From Haloquadratum sp. (GTDB taxonomy: Archaea; Halobacteriota; Halobacteria; Halobacteriales; Haloferacaceae): a DNA stretch of 50,966 nt. The stretch spans positions 1 through 50,966 of the forward strand of contig JAQCNF010000053.1 of NCBI GenBank assembly GCA_028275165.1, in the 5' to 3' direction. Within the stretch, counting starts at the first letter, position 1. The number at the start of each line of letters is the position of its first letter. This document shows positions 24,817 through 33,769 of this stretch, in pieces. A program made the translations under genes and the position numbers. The notes beneath the pieces are model-generated. The model searched no databases and was not told where the DNA came from. It was given only the letters and a program-made list of their open reading frames with translations.

Positions 24817-25406
24817 CTATGAGACAGATAATGTGGGAATTGAGCTACCCACCGCTAAAGCGGTGGGATTCAGCGTGGACTCCTGTTCGAGCCGACACGT
24901 CGGAGAATAGCCTCTGTCCAGCTTCAGCGTCCCACGATTCAAGCGCACGCCCAAGGGTGCGCCTTCGTCGCCCCCAGTTTGGTTGCGACGAAGATACCGC
25001 AAGCCAATGTTCTTCGTGGCGTCGTAGTCGGCATGGGTCTTGTACCCGCAGTTCAGACACGCGAAGTCCTCACCGCCACGGTTGTCGGGATGTGTCAACC
25101 CCGCAGTGAGCACCGACGACTCGTGTTCTCAGGGTCAATCTGTTCGACCATGATACCGTATTCTTCAGCCTTGTACGTAACGTAGTCGAATGCCCATTTG
25201 TGACCCCACGACGCTCCAGTCCGCTCACGAATATCGGTCAAATCCTCGGACGCAATCAATGAACACTCGTTCTCGCAGGCCTCCGTGACGAGTTCGTTCG
25301 CTACGCGGTGAAGCATTGAGTTGAACCGACCTTCTTCCTTCTGTCCGATGGACTGGATGTTCTCGTGTCCCATCGAGTGCCGCACTGCTGGAGCGAGCCA
25401 CGCCAC
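24817..25406 (-). pseudogene. tnpB C-terminal half, frameshifted, minus strand
   Basis: The frame from 25406 gives [40 protein letters not shown] (with the catalytic Glu) and [19 protein letters not shown]. The next piece is in another frame: [20 protein letters not shown], then [20 protein letters not shown], which holds the zinc ribbon's second Cys pair and the last catalytic Asp. The shift falls near 25110, where a CAC codon of CSHCG seems lost. The N-terminal half is missing. A hairpin at 24848-24867 (CCCACCGC, TAAA, GCGGTGGG) overlaps the tail and marks the right end. Confidence 0.85.
24848..24867 (-). mobile_element. right-end hairpin of the minus-strand TnpB remnant
   Basis: Perfect 8-bp stem with the loop TAAA, followed in the element's direction by GTAGCTCA. 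Sister to the hairpin at 25586-25603, which is followed by GTAGCTGA. Perfect pairing in a decayed element suggests that the end was under selection until recently. Confidence 0.6.
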
Positions 25407-25433
25407 TTTTCATGAACGTGGCGCGGGAACGTG

Positions 25434-25611
25434 CACTCAAGCTCCGGCGGGGGTAGAAGTCTCCTGCTGGAGGGGCGCTCTGTCAGTCCACCCTGAAGTC
25501 GGAGTCGGAGTCGGGGTTTGGGGGCTGATGACAGTGAACGCGACTGAAGTGGCGTCCGACACTCCCGTATCAGCAGAACGGGAGTCCACCGCCTCAGCGG
25601 TGGGTAGCTGA
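25434..25611 (+). pseudogene. tnpB C-terminal tail, plus strand, back to back with the minus copy
   Basis: On the plus strand the frame APAGVEVSCWRGALSVHPEV ends NATEVASDTPVSAERESTAS AVGS at 25611. Haloarchaeal TnpB tails commonly end with an ETxxPVSAxRxxES...SAV-type pattern, so this is the last 55 or so codons of a second tnpB. Nothing of the core remains. Its right-end hairpin overlaps the final codons at 25586-25603. Three GTCGGA-like repeats near 25497-25516 encode GVGVGVW and look like slippage. Confidence 0.6.
25586..25603 (+). mobile_element. right-end hairpin of the plus-strand TnpB tail
   Basis: CCACCGC, loop CTCA, GCGGTGG: a perfect 7-bp stem overlapping the last codons of the tail, followed by GTAGCTGA. 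It lies 63 bp before the ppsA start codon, so any transcription from the element could run into ppsA. Confidence 0.6.
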
Positions 25612-25665
25612 CGTAACGACATGCCGGAAAGTACTTTTGACCCTCTCTGAAAGGATTAAGCAGAA

Positions 25666-27924
25666 ATGGCCGTAGCTTGGCTTGCTGAGGTAGATGTCAC
25701 CGATGTTGACACGGTTGGAGGCAAGGCAGCCTCACTAGGCGAACTGACTGATGCAGACCTCCCAGTTCCCTCTGGATTTGTGGTAACTGCTGATACGTAT
25801 CGACGGTTTATTGAGTCAGCTGATATCGCCACTGAGTTGTTTGAGACGGTTGACGTCGATCATGAGGATTCTCAAGCACTGAAACATGCACATGAACGGG
25901 CACACGAGTTGATCATGGACACCGATATGCCGGAACGTGTTCGTGAGGAGATTTATCGCGCGTACACCGAGCTTGGCTCTGTTGAGGAGCCGTTCGTGGC
26001 TGTGCGTTCTTCTGCGACTGCTGAAGACCTGCCTGATGCCTCTTTCGCTGGACAGCAGGAAACGTTTCTAAACGTGCAATCTGAGATGCTCATTGACCGG
26101 GTCAAGGAATGCTGGGCCTCACTGTTCTCACAGCGAGCAATCTATTATCGTAATAGACAGGGATTCGCTCATGCAGACGTCGACATCGCAGTCGTCGTCC
26201 AAGAGATGGTCGATGCAGACAAATCTGGTGTAATGTTTACCTCTCATCCTTCAACGGGTGCAGACGAGGTAATAATTGAGGCTGCATGGGGGCTCGGAGA
26301 GGCTGTTGTCTCTGGGTCCGTTTCACCGGACAACTACACCATGGACAAGCAATCGGCCTCTGTCGAATCAGTCGAGATCGCTGATAAGAAGACGATGATG
26401 ATAAAACAGGCAGCAAGTGGAGAGACCGTCGAAACTGAGGTGCCATCAAGTGATCGAGAGGCGCGCGTTCTCTCGGACACAGAGCTTGAGCAACTCGTCA
26501 AGCTTGGTCGGCAGGTCGAATCACACTATCAATCACCACAGGATGTCGAGTGGGCTATCAAGAATGGGTCTATTTACATGTTGCAATCACGGCCTATCAC
26601 GACAATTGATTCAGAGAAGATGGATACTCATGACGAGTCGTCTGAAGAAACAGACGGTGTCATTGTCGATGGTCTCGGTGCAAGCCCGGGCGTAGCCTCG
26701 GGAGAGGCCCAGATTATCACTGAACTCAACCAGATTGACCAGGTCAGTAACGGCGACATTATCGTTACCGAAATGACGATGCCGGATATGGTGCCAGCAA
26801 TGAAACGTGCATCTGGAATCGTCACTGACGAGGGAGGGATGACCTCACATGCATCGATTATCTCTCGTGAATTAGGGGTCCCCGCGGTCGTTGGGACCGA
26901 GACGGCCACTCAGCGTCTTACGAGCGGTAAGGCTGTGACTATCGATGGTGAGAAAGGAACAGTTCGACCTGGAGCTCAGCCGACTGACGAACAGCGAGAG
27001 CCAATTGAGGAAGCTCGCCCCACAACTCCAGTAAAGCCAATGACCGCAACACGAGTTAAAGTAAATGTGTCGATACCAGAGGCTGCAGAGCGAGCGGCAG
27101 CGACTGGTGCTGATGGGGTTGGGCTTCTTCGAACAGAGCATATGGTGCTCTCACTCGGCAAGACCCCTTCGAAATTTATTGCCGACCATGGCGAGCGGGC
27201 CTACATTGATGAACTAGTTGAAGGGATTCAAGCTGCAGCTGAGGAGTTTTACCCTCGCCCAGTTCGAGTGCGAACGCTTGATGCACCGACGGATGAGTTC
27301 AGACAACTCGAAGGTGGTGAGGATGAACCGCGAGAGCATAATCCAATGCTGGGATATCGAGGTATTCGACGCTCATTAGATAACCCCAAGTTGTTCAATC
27401 ATGAGCTTCAAGCGTTTCGTCGGGTGTATCAGATGGGATATGATAACGTCGAACTCATGCTACCGCTCGTCAACGACGCTGAGGATGTCAGGCAGGCACG
27501 GCACCACATGGAGGAGGCTGGAATTGACACAGACCGCCGCTCGTGGGGGATTATGATTGAGACACCGGCCGCAGCCCTGGAGATAGAGTCGATCGCAGAC
27601 ACTGGTGTTGACTTTGTCTCATTCGGGACGAACGACCTCACGCAGTATACGCTTGCAGTCGACAGAAATAATGAGCACGTCGCAGACCGCTTCGATGAAC
27701 TCCACCCATCTATCCTCAGCCTCATCGAGACGACAATCGAAACTTGTCGCGAGCTTGATATCGATACAAGCATCTGTGGACAGGCGGGGTCACGCACAGA
27801 GATGGTTAATTTCCTCATCGAGGCAGGAATCTCATCAATCTCGGCAAATATTGATGCGGTAAGAGATGTTCAACACGAAGTCAAGCGTGTCGAACAACGC
27901 CTCATCTTGGATACAGTTCGTTAA
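25666..27924 (+). CDS. ppsA: phosphoenolpyruvate synthase (pyruvate, water dikinase)
   Basis: Makes PEP from pyruvate and ATP for gluconeogenesis. The 752 residues show the three expected parts. The N-terminal ATP-grasp domain includes VGGKAASLGELTDADLPVPS and FVAVRSSATAEDLPDASFAG QQET. The phosphohistidine domain has the swivelling His in GGMTSHASIISRELGVPAVV. The C-terminal PEP-binding barrel has GADGVGLLRTEHM, FVSFGTNDLTQYTLAVDR and SICGQAGS. It is full length and intact. Pyruvate kinase, the opposing enzyme, is 2.6 kb downstream on the same strand. Confidence 0.97.
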   Translation: MAVAWLAEVDVTDVDTVGGKAASLGELTDADLPVPSGFVVTADTYRRFIESADIATELFETVDVDHEDSQALKHAHERAHELIMDTDMPERVREEIYRAYTELGSVEEPFVAVRSSATAEDLPDASFAGQQETFLNVQSEMLIDRVKECWASLFSQRAIYYRNRQGFAHADVDIAVVVQEMVDADKSGVMFTSHPSTGADEVIIEAAWGLGEAVVSGSVSPDNYTMDKQSASVESVEIADKKTMMIKQAASGETVETEVPSSDREARVLSDTELEQLVKLGRQVESHYQSPQDVEWAIKNGSIYMLQSRPITTIDSEKMDTHDESSEETDGVIVDGLGASPGVASGEAQIITELNQIDQVSNGDIIVTEMTMPDMVPAMKRASGIVTDEGGMTSHASIISRELGVPAVVGTETATQRLTSGKAVTIDGEKGTVRPGAQPTDEQREPIEEARPTTPVKPMTATRVKVNVSIPEAAERAAATGADGVGLLRTEHMVLSLGKTPSKFIADHGERAYIDELVEGIQAAAEEFYPRPVRVRTLDAPTDEFRQLEGGEDEPREHNPMLGYRGIRRSLDNPKLFNHELQAFRRVYQMGYDNVELMLPLVNDAEDVRQARHHMEEAGIDTDRRSWGIMIETPAAALEIESIADTGVDFVSFGTNDLTQYTLAVDRNNEHVADRFDELHPSILSLIETTIETCRELDIDTSICGQAGSRTEMVNFLIEAGISSISANIDAVRDVQHEVKRVEQRLILDTVR

Positions 27925-27994
27925 AATTCGCCTTATGCGATACCAACGAGTGAACCAGCGGGATTTTGATTCTCCCGCTCTCATAGATAGATAG

Positions 27995-30076
27995 ATGACA
28001 CACGAGAAGTTTCCAACCGACACTCCGGCGGTTGTTACCTGCGGACTGCCGTACGCAAACGGTGAGCTCCACATTGGGCATCTGCGGACGTACGTCGGTG
28101 GGGATATTTTCAGCCGCGCGCTGAAGCGGATGGGACAGCAGACAGCCTTTGTCTCCGGATCGGACATGCATGGGACGCCAGTTGCAGTGAACGCTGCTGA
28201 GGAGGGCGTATCACCAGAAAAGTTTGCTCTGAGGCATCACGAGCAATACAAATCGACGTTCCCACAGTTCGATATTGAGTTCGATAATTACGGTCACACA
28301 GATGATGAGACAAACACGACAATTACACAATCAATCGTCACCGGCCTCATCAACGAAGGGTATGTATATGAAAAAGAAATTCCAGTTGCTTACGACCCCA
28401 ACGCAGACCAGTGGCTTCCTGACCGATTTGTCGAGGGAACATGCCCATACTGCGGTGAACACGCTCGCGGTGACGAATGTGATGAGGGATGTGGTCGTCA
28501 CTTAGAGCCAGGTGAGATCGAGACACCTGTTTCAACAATTACAGACAATAAGGCTGAGTACCGGTCTCGCCCACATCAGTTCTTCGCGGTCTCTGAACTC
28601 CAGTCATATCTCTCTGGATTTCTCGACCGATTAGAGGGGACGGCAAACGCACAGAATCAGCCACGAGAGTGGGTTGAAGGAGAGTTGCAAGATTGGTGCA
28701 TTACGAGAGATATGGACTGGGGAATCGATTATCCTGAAGACTCAGATCTGGTCCTCTACGTGTGGGTTGACGCCCCAATTGAGTACGTCTCCTCAACGAT
28801 GCAGTACACCGACACAGTCGGGTCTGACACATTTGACTGGGAGGCAGCGTGGCGTCCAGATGAAGACGGTGATGGTGGCGAGATCATCCATATTATTGGC
28901 CGTGATATCATACAACATCATACAGTTTTCTGGCCAGCGATGCTACGTGCAGTCGGATACACTGAACCGCGCGCCGTGATGGCCTCGGGCTTCATTACTC
29001 TTGAGGGGAAGGGGTTTTCAACGTCCAGAAACCGTGCAGTCTGGGCAGATGAGTATCTTGATGAGGGATTTGACCCCGACATGCTGCGATATTATCTCGC
29101 AACGAATGGCGGTTTTCAACAGGATGTTGATTTCTCGTGGGCAAAATTTCGAGAGCGAGTGAACTCAGAACTGGTCAATACAGTTGGTAACTTCGCATAC
29201 CGGTCACTCCTGTTTGCAGCCAGGGAGTATAATGGGACGCCTGAGGCGTCGCTCTCCGAGACAGTCGACACAGAGATTCAATCGGCCGTCGACCGTCTCC
29301 GTGAGGGAGTGAATGCTTATTCTGTTCGTGACATCGGCACTGCTGCTATTCGGTTAGCACAGTTTGGAAACGAGTATATTCAAAAGCACGAGCCTTGGAA
29401 GCTTGATGATGAAAATGGACAGAAAGCGCAAGTGATTCGTGACTGTGTACAAATCTCAAAAGCGATTGCAGTCCTTCTTGAACCAGTTGCTCCAAGCGCT
29501 GCCAGTCGACTCTGGGACGACATCAACGCAACTGGGAGTGTCCACACGGTTCAACTCGAGGCAGCGTTTGACCCTCCCGCTGATCAGTTCGAACAACCAA
29601 CTGAATTATTCGAACCAATCGAGGCCGAACGTGTCGATGAGCTAACAGCGAAATTAGCTGACCGAACGACGACAGAGTCCTCAACAGACTCAGATAGCAC
29701 GTCTGAATCGACACCCACCGAGGAGTCGGATTCGCCTGCGGTTGAGTCGCTGCTCGAAAATCGGGTCGATTTTGATACATTCCAGTCGCTGGATATCCGC
29801 GTCGGTGAAATTCAACAGGCGACGCCAATCGAAGGCGCTGACAAACTCGTGAAACTACAAGTCGATATCGGTGTTGAGACCCGCCAGATCGTCGCCGGTA
29901 TTCGTCAACTACACGAGATTGACGAACTCCCTGGAACGCGTATCGTTGTCGTCGCAAATCTCGAAAAAACAGAGCTATTTGGCGTCGAATCAGATGGAAT
30001 GGTACTTGCCGCTGGCGAGGATGCTGACCTCCTGACAACTCATGGGTCTGCCCTGCCAGGAACGAAAATCAAATAG
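27995..30076 (+). CDS. metG: methionyl-tRNA synthetase
   Basis: This 693-residue class I synthetase charges tRNA-Met. The HIGH motif appears as ELHIGHLRTYVGGD. The zinc knuckle has CPYCGEHARGDECDEGCGR. The KMSKS-equivalent reads KGFSTSRNRAVW. The anticodon-binding helical domain occupies about residues 385-550. A Ser/Thr/Glu-rich linker (about 555-585) leads to a C-terminal EMAP/Trbp111-type tRNA-binding OB domain (FQSLDIRVGEIQQATPIEGA), used for dimerisation and tRNA capture. The short repeat ATAGATAG lies just before the start codon. Confidence 0.97.
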   Translation: MTHEKFPTDTPAVVTCGLPYANGELHIGHLRTYVGGDIFSRALKRMGQQTAFVSGSDMHGTPVAVNAAEEGVSPEKFALRHHEQYKSTFPQFDIEFDNYGHTDDETNTTITQSIVTGLINEGYVYEKEIPVAYDPNADQWLPDRFVEGTCPYCGEHARGDECDEGCGRHLEPGEIETPVSTITDNKAEYRSRPHQFFAVSELQSYLSGFLDRLEGTANAQNQPREWVEGELQDWCITRDMDWGIDYPEDSDLVLYVWVDAPIEYVSSTMQYTDTVGSDTFDWEAAWRPDEDGDGGEIIHIIGRDIIQHHTVFWPAMLRAVGYTEPRAVMASGFITLEGKGFSTSRNRAVWADEYLDEGFDPDMLRYYLATNGGFQQDVDFSWAKFRERVNSELVNTVGNFAYRSLLFAAREYNGTPEASLSETVDTEIQSAVDRLREGVNAYSVRDIGTAAIRLAQFGNEYIQKHEPWKLDDENGQKAQVIRDCVQISKAIAVLLEPVAPSAASRLWDDINATGSVHTVQLEAAFDPPADQFEQPTELFEPIEAERVDELTAKLADRTTTESSTDSDSTSESTPTEESDSPAVESLLENRVDFDTFQSLDIRVGEIQQATPIEGADKLVKLQVDIGVETRQIVAGIRQLHEIDELPGTRIVVVANLEKTELFGVESDGMVLAAGEDADLLTTHGSALPGTKIK

Positions 30077-30485
30077 TTTCTGTCTGAGCTTGATGTAACG
30101 TCAGGCGAAAATCTGCAACAGCTGTTTGATATCTGTTGGAGCACGCAGCAGAGCAGCGCACCGTCTCATTCGTAGTGAATCGACCGATACACTGAGCGTC
30201 TATTATCCAGTCGAACGCAAAGACACAGCGCCCGGATGCTCGAGCAGTCCAGTGACCGACCCGTGTGTCCGAGTGAGGAATGTGGGTCTGATACAAACCG
30301 GCTTAGCCCGTGGAACGAACTCCGACAGTTTGGTTCAACGCTCTGACCGATACGACACAATATCAAGCCATCTTATTCGTCGGGGTGGAGTCGGAGGTCA
30401 TGACGCCCGCGGCTCAAACGCTCTGGAGCGACACACGAACGAGGCGAGGCGGAGCAGGTCTGGGGAGTTCACTCAACGGCGGTCT
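30077..30485. other. about 410 bp without a supported gene
   Basis: The gap between metG and the pyruvate kinase promoter has no frame with convincing coding character. A plus-strand frame at 30310-30528 (MERTPTVWFNALTDTTQYQA) overlaps the start of pyk and is probably chance. I see no hairpin typical of IS ends here. It could hold a longer control region for pyk. Confidence 0.35.
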
Positions 30486-30493
30486 TTTTAATT
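30486..30493 (+). promoter_or_regulatory. TATA-like box of pyk
   Basis: TTTTAATT is centred about 26 bp before the ATG at 30515. The spacing predicts a leaderless or nearly leaderless mRNA. Confidence 0.5.
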
Positions 30494-30514
30494 CATTCCC
30501 GAGTACACGCTTGC

Positions 30515-32323
30515 ATGCGAAGCGCTAAAATCGTCTGTACGCTCGGCCCTGCATCAGACGACCGCGAAACGATTCGAGCGTTAGCCGATGCAGGAATGAG
30601 CGTCGTCCGGCTGAACGCCAGTCATGGGACTCCTGAGCATCGGAAGACCGTCATCGAGCGAGTCCGAACTGTCGATGCTGAGATTGAGTCCCCAGTGGCA
30701 GTCATGGTTGACCTACAGGGACCTGAAGTTCGAACTGCTCCAGTTGAGGAGCCGGTCGAAATCAGCAGCGATTCGACTGTTCGGTTTACTGAGTCAATGA
30801 CCGCATCCTCAGATATCATTGGGCTTTCATACCCACTCACGGGTGTTTCCGTGGGTGATGCCGTCCTACTGGATGATGGTCGAATCGAGACGACAGTGAC
30901 CGCAGTAAACGGTGATGATGTGTCTGCACATGTCAATACCGGTGGGACACTTGGAGGACGAAAAGGGGTGAACGTCCCTGGTGTAAATCTGGACATTGAC
31001 CTCCTAACAGAGACCGACCGTCAGGAACTACAGGTCGCCGCAGATACACATGCAGACTTCGTCGCTGCTTCATTCGTTCGGACGGCCGCTGATGTGTATG
31101 AGATCAGTGATGCGCTTGATGGACTCGGAGTCGATATTCCCGTGATTGCCAAAATTGAGCGGGCTGGGGCGGTCGAGAATCTAGACGAAATTATCGATGC
31201 AGCATATGGGGTGATGGTCGCGAGGGGTGACCTGGGGGTAGAAATGCCACTCGAAGAGGTTCCTGTCATCCAAAAGCGGATCATTCGAACGTGTCATGAA
31301 ACAGGAACACCTGTGATCACAGCGACAGAGATGCTGGACTCAATGGTCGAAGCTCGCCGCCCGACTCGCGCAGAAGCGTCTGATGTAGCCAATGCAGTAC
31401 TTGATGGCACTGATGCAGTGATGCTCTCAGGCGAGACTGCTGTTGGGGAGAATCCGGTCACAGTCGTCGACACAATGGATCGGATTGTTCGTGAAGTCGA
31501 AGAATCACGTGAATACAGCGAGGTTCAAAAACAACGTATCCCAGATGCAACTGACAGTTCGCGGACCGAGGCGTTAGCCCGCTCGGCACGATATTTAGCA
31601 CGGGATGTCGGTGCCTCTGCAATTGTCGCCGCCTCGGAGTCTGGATATACTGCCCGCAAAACAGCCAAGTTTCGACCAGGTGTACCCGTCGTTGCGAAGA
31701 CGCCGACAGATCGCGTGCGGCGACAACTTGCTCTCTCTTGGGGTGTGATCCCGACATACGCGGGATATGTTGGCGATGTTGAGCGAATGATGCAAGATGC
31801 GGTCGATGCTGCACTGAACGCTGAAATCGCCGCCTCTGGCGATACAATCGTCGTGCTGTCAGGAATGATGACAGAGCTCGAGGGGACAAACACAACAAAT
31901 ATGTTGAAAGTCCACGTGGCTGCAGAAACCATAACCACCGGCCGAAAAGTCGTTGGGGGAAGGGCCGTCGGGCCACTTATTCGCACTCATTCTGGTAGTA
32001 TTGGAGAGATTGACTCAGGGTCGATTCTCGCGCTCGAGCAGGACTTCGAGGGAGAGTTCGACACAAACCTGCACAGTATCGGAGGCATTGTTGACGCTCG
32101 GTCAGGAATGACAGGCTATCCTGCACTTGTCGCCCGTGAACTCGATATCCCGATGATCTCTGGTGCCCCGCTCCCGCCTGAGGCAGAGTCAGGGTCACCC
32201 GTCACCCTCCACGCTGAGCGTGGGATCGTTTATGATGGCGATCTCACGCACACACGTGAGAATGACGGTGACTACCGCATTTCAGACCACTCAGTCGTCT
32301 CCTCAGCAAATCAGGAACATTGA
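30515..32323 (+). CDS. pyk: pyruvate kinase with C-terminal phosphohistidine-like domain
   Basis: Converts PEP and ADP to pyruvate and ATP. The barrel starts RSAKIVCTLGPASDDRETIR, with VVRLNASHGTPEHR, DLQGPEVRT, IPVIAKIERAGAVENLDEII and the signature region GDLGVEMPLEEVPVIQKRII, then MLSGETAVGENP. The B domain and allosteric C domain follow. At 602 residues it is about 100 longer than plain pyruvate kinase. The extension (about 485-585) resembles a PEP-utiliser mobile domain, but the usual TSHA is replaced in GMTGYPALVARELDIPMISG, so no phosphohistidine can form there. Confidence 0.96.
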   Translation: MRSAKIVCTLGPASDDRETIRALADAGMSVVRLNASHGTPEHRKTVIERVRTVDAEIESPVAVMVDLQGPEVRTAPVEEPVEISSDSTVRFTESMTASSDIIGLSYPLTGVSVGDAVLLDDGRIETTVTAVNGDDVSAHVNTGGTLGGRKGVNVPGVNLDIDLLTETDRQELQVAADTHADFVAASFVRTAADVYEISDALDGLGVDIPVIAKIERAGAVENLDEIIDAAYGVMVARGDLGVEMPLEEVPVIQKRIIRTCHETGTPVITATEMLDSMVEARRPTRAEASDVANAVLDGTDAVMLSGETAVGENPVTVVDTMDRIVREVEESREYSEVQKQRIPDATDSSRTEALARSARYLARDVGASAIVAASESGYTARKTAKFRPGVPVVAKTPTDRVRRQLALSWGVIPTYAGYVGDVERMMQDAVDAALNAEIAASGDTIVVLSGMMTELEGTNTTNMLKVHVAAETITTGRKVVGGRAVGPLIRTHSGSIGEIDSGSILALEQDFEGEFDTNLHSIGGIVDARSGMTGYPALVARELDIPMISGAPLPPEAESGSPVTLHAERGIVYDGDLTHTRENDGDYRISDHSVVSSANQEH

Positions 32324-32367
32324 ATATCGCCGACAGAGGTTAGTTGTCTGCTCACTCATCAATACAT

Positions 32368-32550
32368 ATGTCTCGTTCAGAGTCACCCGCTACTCCAGAC
32401 ACCTCTTCTTCAGCCACCGAGGCTGAGGAGACGCCTCGTCGACCAATTGAGCCGGAGCGTCCGCGTGTGGAAAATATCGTGTTTGTGCTTCTCGGAGTCG
32501 TTGGAACAGTTGGGCTATTAGTGAATACACTCGGACTAAATCTGGTTTAA
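32368..32550 (+). CDS. small single-helix membrane protein (DUF7312-like)
   Basis: This 60-residue protein has a polar, Pro/Glu/Thr-rich N-terminus (SRSESPATPDTSSSATEAEE) and one C-terminal hydrophobic helix (VENIVFVLLGVVGTVGLLVN). I chose the ATG at 32368 over the frame's earlier alternative codon. It sits 44 bp after pyk and 53 bp before NfeD. I recall a haloarchaeal family of this shape (DUF7312) at the same place, but cannot confirm it. Function is unknown. Confidence 0.65.
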   Translation: MSRSESPATPDTSSSATEAEETPRRPIEPERPRVENIVFVLLGVVGTVGLLVNTLGLNLV

Positions 32551-32603
32551 TGCGTCGTTCCGGCTGTAACAACTGTTAATCCCCACAAAGACATATACTC
32601 CTT

Positions 32604-33197
32604 ATGAGCCTATCCACACTACAAGTATCTATTCCTGTAGAGACACTATCGCTTCTCCTGATGGCAGCAGGGCTGGGATTAAGCATTCTTGAAGCATTCG
32701 CCCCTGGTGCGCACTTTATTGTCGTCGGCATTTCATTATTGGGAGCGGGTCTCTTTGGCTTTGGATTTGGTATTGCCTCCCCACTGATTCTTGGGGCAAT
32801 GGTATTGCTCTTTGGCGTGATTGCGCTGGTTGGGTATCACGAGGTGAATCTGTATGGAGGTGAAAGCGTAGAACAAACTCGTGACTCTGATAGCCTTCGT
32901 GGGCGAACCGGCGAGGTTACAGAGCAGGTTACCGAAAGCAGCGGTGAGGTGAAAATTGAAAATGGAGGGCTTAATCCTTACTACAGAGCTCGAACAGTCG
33001 ATGGCGAGATTGCTGAGGGAAGTGAGGTCATTATTGTTGACCCAGGAGGGGGTAACGTCGTGACTGTCGAATCAACTACTGGTGGTATCGATGAGATTGA
33101 CCGTGCACTTGGTCGATATCAGACGAAAGCTGACAGTGACAGTAACCCACCCTCTGAGGTTGACCTCGAAACCGAATCTGACACTGATATTTCATAA
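32604..33197 (+). CDS. NfeD-family membrane protein
   Basis: This 197-residue short NfeD has three hydrophobic helices near 16-34, 36-52 and 55-80. They include LGLSILEAFAPGAHFIVVGI and ASPLILGAMVLLFGVIALVG. A C-terminal OB-fold domain follows (SLRGRTGEVTEQVTESSGEV, then RARTVDGEIAEGSEVIIVDP). NfeD proteins normally act with an SPFH/stomatin partner encoded next door. None follows here: 33198-33769 is non-coding. The acidic tail (SEVDLETESDTDIS) is poorly conserved in such families. The partner may be elsewhere or lost. Confidence 0.88.
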   Translation: MSLSTLQVSIPVETLSLLLMAAGLGLSILEAFAPGAHFIVVGISLLGAGLFGFGFGIASPLILGAMVLLFGVIALVGYHEVNLYGGESVEQTRDSDSLRGRTGEVTEQVTESSGEVKIENGGLNPYYRARTVDGEIAEGSEVIIVDPGGGNVVTVESTTGGIDEIDRALGRYQTKADSDSNPPSEVDLETESDTDIS

Positions 33198-33769
33198 CAG
33201 TCGTTGAAAACACGGCGATTCAGCAACACCTCCGGAGAGTCAGTCAGCGCCTGAGAAGACCCCCGGTCGCCAAATAACTGTCTGAACTCTCGGATTGCTC
33301 GGTGGCGCTGAGAGATCATTCTCACAGGCCTAGAACGACTCGGTTAGCGAAACTCTCGAAGACATGGTATCTGTCGTGTGCGCGGCTATTCGGCCAGCAA
33401 CACGATGATGAGCAGATCTATTTGACATCACTCGACTCGGTCAGCAACTCCCGCACGACACCACGCCACGCCACGCCAGGCCACGCCACGCCACACCCAC
33501 TGCCACCTGAACGCGAATCACGGCTGTGCCAGGTTCCGCCAGGCGTTAGGGGCACTTGCAGAGCGGCGTTCTCCGGGTCGGCAGTCACTCGAAGCACGGC
33601 TTCGGAGAACTTCGAGTCGACCCCCGCTCGAATCAGTGTCAGAAATCAAATGAAAAGACAAAGTTTACCGGGTGAGATAGCTTCTGTCTGACGGGAGAAT
33701 CGACACGAAAAAATCACGCCGCAGACTGAATGCAAAAATGGCATGTATGACAGCTGACGATATGGGGAC
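33198..33769. other. about 570 bp without a supported gene; low-complexity repeat inside
   Basis: Open frames here (for example the plus frame 33302-33691) have translations rich in Arg, His and Thr, unlike the acidic local proteins. The region contains the short tandem repeat at 33461-33495. In many haloarchaea I would expect an SPFH partner gene after nfeD, so this could be where one decayed, but I cannot recognise any part of it. Confidence 0.35.
33461..33495. repeat. short tandem repeat of CCACG/CCACGC units
   Basis: Six or seven imperfect 5-base units (CCACG alternating with CCAGG and CCACA) make a C-rich, G-poor run in AT-rich surroundings. The pattern fits replication slippage. It is too short and without spacers, so it is not CRISPR. 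Confidence 0.7.

Noticed and set aside
30310..30528. 72-codon plus-strand frame before pyk
   Set aside because: It runs through the pyk promoter and start codon in another frame and is Arg-rich; better explained as chance.
33461..33495. CRISPR-like repeat run
   Set aside because: Units are 5 bases long and abut each other without spacers; this is simple-sequence slippage. No cas gene or array is present anywhere in the window.
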